A DNA stretch of 64,000 nt from Galaxea fascicularis. Lineage: Eukaryota > Cnidaria > Anthozoa > Scleractinia > Euphylliidae. The stretch spans positions 22,600,932-22,664,931 of the forward strand of contig OX419337.1 of the NCBI GenBank assembly GCA_948470475.1, given 5' to 3'. The notes under the pieces are model-generated. The model was not told where the DNA came from. It saw nothing but the letters and a program-made list of their open reading frames with translations, and ran no database searches. Below, piece by piece: positions 54,141-64,000 of the stretch (position 1 is its first letter; every line of letters starts with the position of its first letter). Position numbers and translations under genes: made by a program.

Positions 54141-55843
54141 CAAGTGCAGCAGAGCGTTTACCGTAAGCCAGCCCAGATCGTGCAGTATTGGGCTAATACG
54201 ATCGTCTTTTCTAGTAGTGGTCAAAATGCACACGGCAGAATTTTATACAATACCAAAAACAAGAGACCATCTGACTGACTCAAACATCAGCCAAAACAAC
54301 TCAATCAGTGTTTGCTAGTGTTTAACAAAATGTCTTGGAAAGAGCTTGTAGGTGAAATATGTGAAAAAGCAACCAATTCATATTCTCAGGTAAAGCTGAT
54401 TGAGGTTACGATGCCATTTTGTGATTACAGCTGACAGGTTTGGAACGTCGCAGACAATCAGTCCTTCCGCGAGCAGCAAATTTAAAATACGGAGTGTGCT
54501 GAAAATTATACATGTTTTCTCTTTACAACCGTTGGAAGGAAAAACAATACAAAGCCACTATAACGCTTTTAGGACCTGGGCATTGCTTTCAAACGCAACC
54601 ATATTCTATAATACGTTTTAATACCGAGCAAATAAATTAAATGATTGTCAATTTTATGAGAACGTTTAGACTAATTTCTGTAACAGTTTTATTTTTACTC
54701 TTATAACTCATTTTCTGACTACTTTTAATCATTTTGAAGTCAGACGTGTCGGTTTTCAGGGCTTTTGAAAAAAAAAAGCAATGACGTCATCATTACACTT
54801 TGAACAGTTTCTGTTTCTGTTTTGATTTGCTTTAGAAGATTAAAATGTGAATTCTACTCTTGCTGGTTTTGTTCTTCATGCAAAGACGTCCAATTTCAAA
54901 CTAGCCCGGACGACAGCAAAACCTTGTTTATAGCTCTTCGACAAAGTTACTTCTAGCGTATTCGTGTGAGCTTTCTTAAAGTTATTTCAGTTCAAAGTAC
55001 ATGATCAGTGGCCGCTATATTCTTATATGAAACAAAAAAATCTGATCGATGAACAAATCTTGCAACTCTTACACGCAACAGTTTGCTTGAAATTACCAAG
55101 GACCCCAATGGAGTTACAAGAAAATCACTGACGCCCATCTGTTTTGTGTAATAAATAATTTATAACCTTCAGGGCCCGCGGAGTGCGGAGGCCGGTCACA
55201 CGTCTTCAACTGAGGGGAGGGGGATGACTGTGAAAATGGTTAAAAGGCGTCGAACTCAATTTAACCCTAACCCTAATCCTATTCTGTCAAGCTTGGATGT
55301 TTTCCCACAAAAAGTTGGTGGGGGGGGGGGGGTCTGTCCCTCCCCCTACGCGGTCCCTGCTCTTTCACCATTGAAGTCTTTAATAATAAATTGTAACGAC
55401 ACTTCCGACCACTGCAAAGGGCTGTTAATTAAAGTACAGATTATTATTACGTTTCACGTTCTTTTATTGACCTAATTTGTTTAGAATATCTTTTACTTGA
55501 GAAACGAACATATGTTTTGAGATTGTTAAATTCACTTACAAAATTGACAAGAACTGCAAAACACCACTTAATACCTTTTGCCGCAAAATCTACAGTGTAT
55601 GCTATTTACACTGAGTCATGTAAAAAAAAAAAAGACGCTTGTTTACAATGTTTTGGCAGATGAAGTCGCTCTTTTTACTCTGAAGGGATTATGATTGGTC
55701 AACTCGCAAACCATTTTGCAAATCTAGGGAGTAATCAAGACAGAAAAATACACTTGCCCTTTATTGAAAAAAGTGCATATTCTAAACGGCTTGCACTGGC
55801 AACAAAAACGAAGCAGGGCTTAAAACTTTGCATCCACGACAAA
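54141..55843. other. Intergenic, upstream of the intact astacin gene
   Basis: Holds the presumed promoter of the plus-strand astacin gene. A telomere-like TTTAACCCTAACCCTAATCC is at 55260-55279 and a poly-G tract at 55320-55331. No coding exon is supported. Confidence 0.45.
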
Positions 55844-58540
55844 ATGACGGACTCACACATGTTGTTGGGTTTTTGTTTTTGTCTTGCATTGACCGCTAAT
55901 TCTCACGTCTTGAACAAAGAAAAAGGTATCGTTCTTATTTTGTGATATATATTTCTTTTTTAATTTTCGTGAAGGTATGGTTTAATTTTCTATGAAAGTT
56001 TGTAAGGATTGAAACTTAACCAAGGTTGGATATTTGTGAAAGCTAATCTGCTTGTCTTCTTTTGTAGCACCTAAAATTAGAAACCTGGAAGCATAAAAAA
56101 AATTCTGTAACCTTCTGGAATTACCAACATTTGTTACGGAAACCTTTTTTGCCTTTGTTGATTCAACGTTTGATCAAACAACAACTCTGAACCACCTACG
56201 AAAGTTGACTCTGGAGCAGCTGCAATATACTGCTATTTTGAATTGCCAGTTTGTCAATCTAAGGCAGGAATTTCATACCACATTTGTTATTCATTTCTCT
56301 TACTGCTCTGGATTTTAGATGATGAGACCGTGATGGGACGTATCGTTACTGCTAACATGGCGTTCATAAAAAGACAAGCAGAAGAAAGAGAAAAACGGGG
56401 AAATGCGTTCGAAACAATTGAGAAAACCAACGAAGGTAGGTCCCCACAGTAAAATAAATGAGGACCCGAATAAACGACAAAAAAATCAATCATTTCTGGT
56501 GAAAGGGCCTGTCCCGACATGACAGCAAACAAATGCAACTGACGCTAAAAGATGGGGGAAAAAACAAATTATAAATGCAAGTTAAGGGGGAGTTATAGGC
56601 GAAATTTTGGGAAATTGGGGTGAATTGAGATTGAAAGATAGAAAGTAGAGAGGGTATACACATAAACCAGTTAATCAGATAACAGGGTCAGGGAAACCTT
56701 GTTGTGGTGTGGCCTTCGTGTACTGGCCTTCGTGTACTAATTATTCACTTTTAATTTTCAACCACCAATATTTTGATATTTTCTTTAATTCTAATACTCT
56801 CCGACTCAAACATTCCTTAAATCATCCAAAACTTCTTACAGATTTACTGGATCAAGGACTCCAACCTGATGAGAGAGCCATTTTATGATTGAATAAAATT
56901 TTGGCGAAATATTTAAAGAAAAGTGCTTAAAAGTAAGGAAAACAAGGCATTTACCAGTAATGCTTCCTTAAAAAACATCGCCCTTTCACACGTTTCATGC
57001 AGAGAATGCCGTTATTACACTTGCGTTGATTAAAGATTTGTTTACCCATAATATACCTATATGACATTTTCCAGCTAGTATAGAATATCTGCAAGACCTT
57101 AGGTACCAGTCACCAAGGCTGAATGGGTTATTTAATTAATTAATACAAAATGTTTTTGTTTTGTTTTTGTTTTTTTAACATAGAGAAACGTGTAAAATTT
57201 TATCAAGGTGATATTATCGTGGATCCGGAGCTAGAGGAACTTCTTCATGGTTCAAAGAAAACAAGGACGAAAAGAAACGCCATCAGAGAAAAGAAACGTC
57301 TTTGGAAAACGAGGATCATTCCGTACAAGGTCGCATTGCATATGAGTAAGAATTGAATACTTTTTTGCCCAGTACGAAATTTATTGACCAGCAGCACAAA
57401 TATCATAACCACTGCCTTGTCAGACAGGCCAAAAACAGAAGCATACTGCCTATTTAAGTTAAGTTTTATAATATCTTTTGCACGATCCCACGAGCTGCAA
57501 AGCTTTAATTACCATCGTGGTAAGCTGTTTGTCTGTCTGTCTGTCTGTCTGTTTTTTAATACTGCGGTTCCCGTTAAAATGTAGTCAGGACATGACTGAC
57601 CTACTTCGTAGAGGAAGCAAACAACGTCATAGTGTTCAGAGGGATTCCCCATGTTTTCTGTACGATTGCATTGTTCAAGTCTTGGACACATTACATGCTA
57701 ATACTTAAGTGAGAGCACTCGCCTCCCACCAAATTTCAGCCCGGGTTGAAATCCTGGTTCGTTGGTTCTCCACCCTTCTCTGACAGCTTTTCTCCCGGCA
57801 CTCCGGTCTTCCTCCCTCGGCAAAAACTAGCATACAGGCCACAGCCAACTGTTGTTGTGCTCCCAGGTCATTCATGAACCAAAGAATGCGGCTGACACAG
57901 AGGCGTTTTGTACATGCTTTTGGTTCGACCTTGTTGAGCTGCGTCTTTGCTGTAGTTTGCCAGGGCGATCAACTGAGAACATTCATTTAGTTATTTATTT
58001 ATTTTAATCATTGTTGGACGAACGTTTATGTTCTTGATTTGCAAGTGAGTAGTCAGAGTAAGGGTAGTCCCTACTTCGAGTTTCTAGTAATTATTGTAAA
58101 TAACATCTTTCCTAATTGGTTTTAGCTCACATAACTTCAAACCTGTATCAAGCTATTCAAAGTTTCCATGACAACACCTGTCTGAGGTTCGTCCCTTATG
58201 ACGGCACACAGCGAAATTACATTCTGTTCGACAACAATTACGGGTAAGCTGTTTTTCCTTTTTCACTCTAAGCAAGCTACATGTTACTAAATACCTTGGA
58301 GGTCCGTACTGTAAGTTACGGACCGAGTTTTTTCCCGTTCGCTTATGGCCCAAGCGCGAAGCGCGCGGGCCATAAATCAGCGGGAAAAAACAAAGATCCG
58401 TAACTTACAGTACGGACCGAGAAAACGAGATTAGGAAGATATTTGTTATATCTCTGAGGTTAATCAGGCAAGCGGGAAAAGGAAACGTTCAAATTTAGCG
58501 GGCCGTACAGTGAAGTACGGTACAATTTGAAATTGACCAA

Positions 58541-58573
<33 letters not shown>

Positions 58574-61500
58574 TAGTTAAATACACTCCTCCTTAACTGT
58601 TCTGGGAACAATAATGGCGAAAGTACCAACAATTTCATTCGAAAAAACAACTTTATTGTCTTAATTAACTTCACATAATAACATAAAATCAGATTAACAA
58701 CAATGAGTGTAGATTGGCAATGAAGAATAAGAAAAAATAAATATAGCAATGATAATAAGAATCTAACGCGTTTGCGCAGAGATTAGGGACCGGTCATTAT
58801 TCAGGAGGGGAGGTAGGGCTACTAAACTGAGAAAAACGTTTGTCCAAGAAGTTGTAGCCCTCCCTTTTAAAGGATCCAAAAAAAACTCTGATCCCCCCCC
58901 TGACTCCATTAAAAAAAAACCGTGACCTCCCCTAAAAAGCATTTTTTTTTAAATGGCCCTCCCCAAAGTGAGGCTAAAAGAATAGTGAACCTCCCCACAA
59001 AATAGTAGCCCTCCCCCCCTCCCCTCGCCAAATAGTGACCTGTCCCTTACAACTAGGTACTAGATAAAAAACTGGTATTACTAATATGATTATTATATGT
59101 TGAGAAAGGCCTCTGCTTAACAGAGTTAAGGGATAACTGCTTCGTGTGAATATGCTGAATTGAAATCTTGGAGTGTTATAATGATGTACTCACGACACGC
59201 TCTGTAAAAAGTTAAGAAGTGAAACGGAATAAATGGCAGAGTTACTGATACATGGGCATAGACAGAGTGCTGTATCATCAAAGCGTCTTCTTTACTTATC
59301 ACCCAAAATTCAAGTGTCTATTTCTTTTCCAAGGTGTTCCAGCAGGGTGGGAATAAAATACATTGAGCCCGGGTATCAAAGAATATCAATAGGAGATGGC
59401 TGTAACTGGGTAGGCACCATCATACACGAGATTATGCACGCTATCGGTAAGTGCAGCAACACAGAACCTAGCGAATTGATTTAAATCAACAACGGTCTGA
59501 AATCAGTCATCAATATCAGTGGATCATGAGACCTGTTTGATTTACACATGACTAAATCTCGTAGTGTGTCAGACCATCTATCGTCACCATCGTCATCGTT
59601 CTAATTAGCTCATGTACATTACTAATTACTAAAATCATCATGAACTTACCTCTAACCCGTATCCTGATAGAGAAATCCAAAGAAATCATTTTATTCACAT
59701 CGATAACAATCGATAATTCACCAGTCATCTCAAGAGAATAAAACCGATACCACTATCATCTACCAGTTAATAAAATGGTTAGACAAGTAAAAATAAAATG
59801 CACTATAGAAAAAAGGCCGAGGGCAAAGTAATCAAAGTAATGCTATCGTGAAAGGTGTCAAAGTAGATGCTATTTAAAATGGGCTGCAGTTTTATGAACG
59901 AGCTGTTTTTTAGTTTACGTATTTTTGTTTCTTTTATTACTACAATATTAGTAGAGCTCTTAACGGTGTAATCTGCACGAAAGAAAATTCACATAAGCAG
60001 CTATGTGTTATCCATTCAGCGCAGAAAAAAGCAAAATACGTAAGGCGAAAACTGTACTGCTCATGTTATCTATAAAATGCTTTTCTTTCATTCTTGTTCC
60101 AGGTTTTTTTCATGAACAAGCGCGTGCAGATAGAGATTCATTTGTGAAAGTCTACTGGGAAAACATCCTGAGTGGCAAGGAAACATTTGCATTTCTATTT
60201 TCTTAATTCAGCACCCCTTACATTCTGCAACCAAATATGTTGGTTGCAAAGGAAAGAGAAAAGAAGAGAAGTCTTTAGGTGTTTTGAATAATTCTCAATG
60301 GAGTGAGAAGGGGATATGTGATGTGACTATCCTGTCGCTTTACATTTAAATTCGTCTTGACTTTTGTTAATTATTTTGAACCTAATGAAAACGTTCTCAA
60401 CAAATATTGTTTTTTGGACACAGGTTTCGCAGATCAATTCGATAAGTATGACTGGCGAGCAATCGATGACCTGGGAAAAGATTACGACTTTCAATCGATT
60501 ATGCATTATGATCGAAAAGCTTTTTCCAAAAATGGACTGCCGACAATAGTAAACATTTATAACGAGAACATGGAATTTGGCACTAAAGATGACCGGTTGA
60601 GCCAGAAAGATATCATCGAGATAAATGCTCTCTACGACTGTATATCAAGTAAGTTACGACGTATAAATTTATAGGAATGATGAACCGTATTTAGTTCCCC
60701 TGAGATCGTATTCGATTCTGTGTGACTGACCAAGATCTGACTACGACAACATTATGACCCTAGAAGACTACTTCCCAACACTCTGTGATTATTCATGATG
60801 CAACTGTGTTTTCGTCCGGCTGACGTATGATGATTATGTTGAATGACGATGATGACGATGATTATGACGATGATGATTATGATGATGATTATGATTATGG
60901 TGATGATGTTGATGATAATGGTGATGATAATGATGATGATAATGATGATGATAATGATGATAGCTATTCAGCCACTCATAAGAAAGCTGAGGGGACTTTC
61001 CAGTGATATACATGTATATGTTAAGGCCATTAAGGTCGCACATAAATTAACTTTAACTATTTATTGCAGCAACACGTTACGGATGGTCCAGCTGGTCAGA
61101 CTTCACGCCTTGCGACACCAACTGTAAAAAATCCAGAGAGCGGTATTGCTACAACAGTGGAGATCCTCAGTCCTGTGCAGGAAACCCTAATGCCTATGGC
61201 ATTGAGAAACAAACCGAATCGTGCACATACAGTGAATGCTACGGTAATTCATCACGGCAAGATTAATATTACACTTTATTACATCTCTCAATTAGTACGC
61301 GCCCTGTGATTGGTCAAGGCAAGATTAATATTACACTTTATTATATCTCTCAGGTAGTACGCGCGCTGTGATTGGATTTTGCGGGCCGTGCTTTACTGTA
61401 CGGCCCGCTAAATTTAAAAGTTTTCTTTCTCGCGCGCCCGATCAACCTCAAAGATATCTTACTAACTTCGTTTTCAAGGTCCGTACTGTAAGTTACGGAT

Positions 61501-63406
61501 CCTAGTTTTTTCCCGTTGATTTATGGCCCCTGCGCTTCGCGCTTGGGCCATAAGCGAACCGGAAAAAATTCGGTCCGTAATTTACAGTACGAACCTCAAA
61601 CTTGGTTAGTAAGAGATATTTTAATAAGCAGGTTAATAATGAATAACTGTTCACAAAGGAACGATCACTTATCACGGTAATAGAATGTTTGGCGTGGATT
61701 TACGTAATCACGGTGGCCAAGGAACATGACGCACGTTCACAAACAGACACAACAAAAAAGTGTTAAGGGAGCTCCAGTTATCTCCTCGAACTAATTTTCC
61801 GCTTTGGTTGCTAAAACCCTGTCTAACTTGATGTGTACTCTTTTGACTTTCACCCATGCGTTGAAGCAAACCAAAGATAAACACGTCTGACCAATCACAA
61901 CAAACTTTATAAGCACAACCGATAAGAAATAGTCAAGCGCAATTTACGGCCCTTTTCCTTCTACTTGTAGAGTTTTTCCAACCAGTCAAAGCAGTCGTTG
62001 TTATGGACACAGCACACTCACTCCATGAACTGAACATCAGAAAACTGTGACAAGTTTTAAAACCCACATACAGTAAACTTGCTTTAAAACAAATGATTAC
62101 CTTGACAGAATTAAGGAGCGAAAGCTGTGCGCTATAGCTTGAGGTTTGATGCAGAGTTCCCAAATATTTCATTTTGTTTTATGCTCAGCTGTCGATGGTA
62201 ACTGGGGCCGTTGGTCAGACTGGTCTACATGTAGCGTCACATGTGGAGATGGCTTCAAGTCGAGGACACGAAAATGTGACAATCCAGTACCGTTGCATGG
62301 AGGGAAGTATTGCCCAGGAGAGTCATCAAACTCTGAAGTCTGCTCCACGAGAAGATGTGCATTTGGTACGAGCAATGCCAGTTCGTTACAGCCCTTAACA
62401 TTTTCAACTGTTGCATGGTCTTGTCTGTAGTGACACGTCTTTGATATCAACTGAATGACAAAAGCGAATCATGAGCAAGTAACGTTGCTTTGAATTATAT
62501 CGACTGTGTTTCATGAACAGTTTCTCTGTTGAGAAAACCGAACACTTAGGAACATTAAGACAATCACGTTGGAACACATATTTGTGATGGGGGTAGGGTC
62601 AAGTAACGTAGCTCAAATGAGTAAAAAAAGCTAATAGCGTCAGGGTAGTTTCCCTTGTGTTTGCTGATTTTGACCTGTATGATTTATCTTTTGAAAGATT
62701 TTGATGACACAGACTTTGAGACAGGTTTGGGAATGTGGACAAATGATTACAGTGGCAAGCTTAGATGGCAGAGGCACAGCGGCTATACGCAGACTATGAA
62801 GACTGGGCCGGAAAACGATCATACAAATGGTAAAGGGAAAAAAAATTGTGTTAAGAATTTGAAAATAAAAGCTTTTACAGGGAAGTATGAGTATCTTGTA
62901 ATAACCGTCACGACATCTACTCTTTCTGTTTTACCCCTGAATATAGAATCTAAAACCCTAAATGAAGCGTTGTTATTTTGACAATGAAAATAATAGTTAT
63001 GACAACAACAAGTCAACAACAGCAATAGCGCGCTAGTGTGAAAAGACGGTACTTCTACCTTATTGCTACATGTAATGCTATGTTCCTGGTAAAAGCTAGG
63101 CTTTACACTCAGCGTTGATGTCTTTTTAACACAGGAACATACCTCGGCTATTACCTGTACGTAGAATCCTCGTACCCAGCACAAGCAAAAGACAACGCTT
63201 TGCTGAGAAGTCCTTGGTTGAACCCGATATCTGGAGGGCAGTGTCTGAAGTTTTATTACACAATGTATGGCAACACCATGGGCCAACTGAAGGTTCGCAT
63301 CGAAAAAGAAGGAGTGGCCCAATATCTCATCTTCTATGAGAGTGGAAATAAGGGGGTAGGCTGGAAAGGGTTTGCAAAGGACATTGATACAAATGTTAGA
63401 TACAGG
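55844..63406 (+). CDS. Astacin metalloprotease with two TSP1 and a MAM domain (3' end outside window)
   Basis: Eleven exons keep phase: 55844-55925, 56319-56435, 57184-57345, 58126-58243, 59334-59446, 60103-60174, 60424-60648, 61070-61243, 62189-62365, 62698-62829, 63135-63406. A further exon must lie beyond the window. 548 residues are visible. A signal peptide (LGFCFCLALTA) leads a propeptide with YQGD (Asp76, the astacin aspartate switch) and a furin-like RTKR ending at residue 97. The M12A domain has HEIMHAIGFFHE (zinc His191, 195 and 201; Glu192) and the Met-turn SIMHY (Met248). TSP1 domains span about 297-354 and 355-413 (WGRWSDWSTCSVTCGDG). A MAM domain starts near 414 (FDDTDFETGLGMW). 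It is probably a secreted matrix- or peptide-processing enzyme. Intron 6 uses a GC donor (GCAAGG). Confidence 0.9.
56580..56680 (+). repeat. Dispersed repeat, copy of 44740-44830
   Basis: Shares the AG-rich block and GAGGGTATACACATAAACCAG with the other copy. It lies in astacin intron 2. Confidence 0.6.
57530..57552. repeat. (CTGT)n microsatellite
   Basis: Five to six CTGT units in astacin intron 3. Confidence 0.9.
57704..57960 (+). mobile_element. tRNA-headed SINE (forward)
   Basis: CTCGCCTCCCACCAAATTTC, a degenerate B box (GGGTTGAAATCC) and the core TTTTCTCCCGGCACTCCGGT match the family of the copy at 50310-50576. The 5' head is partly eroded. It lies in astacin intron 3. Confidence 0.65.
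58300..58568 (+). repeat. Coral hairpin repeat, copy 1
   Basis: A foldback (GGTCCGTACTGTAAGTTACG ... its complement, about 100 bp) is followed by GCGGGCCGTACAGTGAAGTA and a GATTGGTCA/TGACCAATC-type region. The same unit is present in opposite orientation at 61312-61606. Confidence 0.8.
58795..59047. mobile_element. MITE in astacin intron 4
   Basis: The left end AGGGACCGGTCATTATTC and the right end ATAGTGACCTGTCCCT are inverted copies. The interior is C/G-skewed with runs of C and A. About 253 bp, no ORF. Confidence 0.75.
60839..60965. repeat. GAT/GATTAT-rich microsatellite
   Basis: Long imperfect run of GATGAT and GATTAT units in astacin intron 7. It creates spurious poly-Met and poly-His frames. 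Confidence 0.9.
61256..61378. repeat. 62-bp tandem duplication beside astacin exon 8
   Basis: The unit starting GGCAAGATTAATATTACACT and ending CTGTGATTGG occurs twice in direct orientation (61256-61317 and 61318-61378) with a few substitutions, starting 12 bp after the exon 8 donor. Confidence 0.85.
61312..61606 (-). repeat. Coral hairpin repeat, copy 2 (inverted)
   Basis: Same family as 58300-58568 in opposite orientation. It contains GCGGGCCGTGCTTTACTGTA and the foldback GGTCCGTACTGTAAGTTACG with its partner at about 61580. It lies in astacin intron 8. Confidence 0.8.
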
Positions 63407-64000
63407 GTGAGTGAAACTTGGGATTAAGGACTGTTTCTGCAAACACAAAATAATTCTTAATCTGGCCATGTTAAATAAAAAAAAACATTGTGTTCAAAAG
63501 CACTTTCGCCAAAACCAAGGCATGCTCCGCTTATCAGGTCTTTTTGGCTACAGAAGCTCACTATAGTGCGTCAAATTGCGAAGAGATGACGTACGGTAAA
63601 GTCCTCTATCCGAGTTAAACGGTTTGAGCCTACTTAGGTTCCTGTACCACAAAGGGACTGCAGAAGCATATCGATTCGGCTTTATGCATACACCTTGCGT
63701 TTTGATCGACGACTAAAGTATAGACGCACGAATAACGTCATGAGTAAAAGAAAGTAGAAAAAAACAACATGTAAAACAAATAGATTCAATTTTTCAGGGC
63801 GTGTGTCATTTTCTGTCATAACGCACCGTGGCCTTCGAAACGTGCTAACAACATCAGTCACGTGACTCGCCTGCTGCGTCAACGATTCGTGCGTTATCAG
63901 AGCAAACACGCACTGACTGCCAAATAGAATCTATTTGTTAAGAATATGATAATATTGTATCCAACGGGTTACCCCTACGATTTTGTGGCCATTCCCCAAC
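63407..64000. other. Intron of the astacin-TSP1-MAM gene
   Basis: Follows a GTGAGT donor after the MAM exon. The MAM domain is not complete by 63406, so this should be an intron leading to an exon beyond the window. No exon is seen here. Confidence 0.6.

Noticed and set aside
60834..61127. Poly-Met and poly-His frames on both strands
   Set aside because: Produced by the GAT-rich repeat in the astacin intron. The + frame only overlaps the true TSP1 exon out of frame.

Overview
This is a nuclear genome window from an animal, almost certainly an anthozoan cnidarian and probably a stony coral. The genes are split by GT-AG introns (two look like GC-AG). Intergenic and intronic DNA is AT-rich and full of short inverted-repeat transposons, tRNA-headed SINEs and decayed LINE ends. 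The gene set fits: a Smoothened with a short tail, astacin proteases, ShKT domains and a TLDc mosaic protein. There are no bacterial operons, rRNA genes or CRISPR arrays. Exon boundaries were worked out by hand from splice sites, phase continuity and recalled family motifs; no alignment was run.

Layout. (1) 1-2665, +: 3' end of a THRAP3/BCLAF1-like nuclear protein gene. (2) 3195-7851, -: complete 12-exon TSEN2, the catalytic tRNA-splicing endonuclease subunit, convergent with gene 1. (3) 8063-10084, +: CEP44, intronless here, head-to-head with TSEN2 across about 210 bp. (4) 10608-11973, -: two orphan exon-like ORFs around a decayed LINE. (5) 12677-21321, -: complete 10-exon Smoothened, its introns full of repeats. 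(6) 23756-32024, +: complete 11-exon AAK1/BMP2K-type NAK-family kinase with a long Gln-rich, NPF/DPF-bearing tail. (7) 34079-42870, -: 10-exon type II membrane protein with a furin-like site, collagen repeat, three Ig domains, two sushi domains and a C-terminal TLDc domain. (8) 46350-48234, -: small complete secreted EGF-ShKT-ShKT gene. (9) 50861-53321, -: astacin pseudogene with two in-frame stops and no 3' half. (10) 55844 to beyond the right edge, +: intact astacin-TSP1-TSP1-MAM protease gene.

Most genes on the left are housekeeping or signalling genes (tRNA splicing, centrosome, Hedgehog receptor, clathrin-adaptor kinase). From about 34 kb rightwards the genes encode secreted or surface mosaic proteins built from phase-1 exons, as expected for exon shuffling. 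Here a dead astacin lies beside a divergent living one and just upstream of a small gene made of astacin-type tail domains.

The most interesting items are the collagen/Ig/sushi/TLDc type II protein, the astacin pseudogene next to the EGF-ShKT-ShKT gene, a RecQ-like helicase fragment inside an inverted-repeat element in the kinase gene, and a SINE that supplies the 3' splice-site region of a Smoothened exon.
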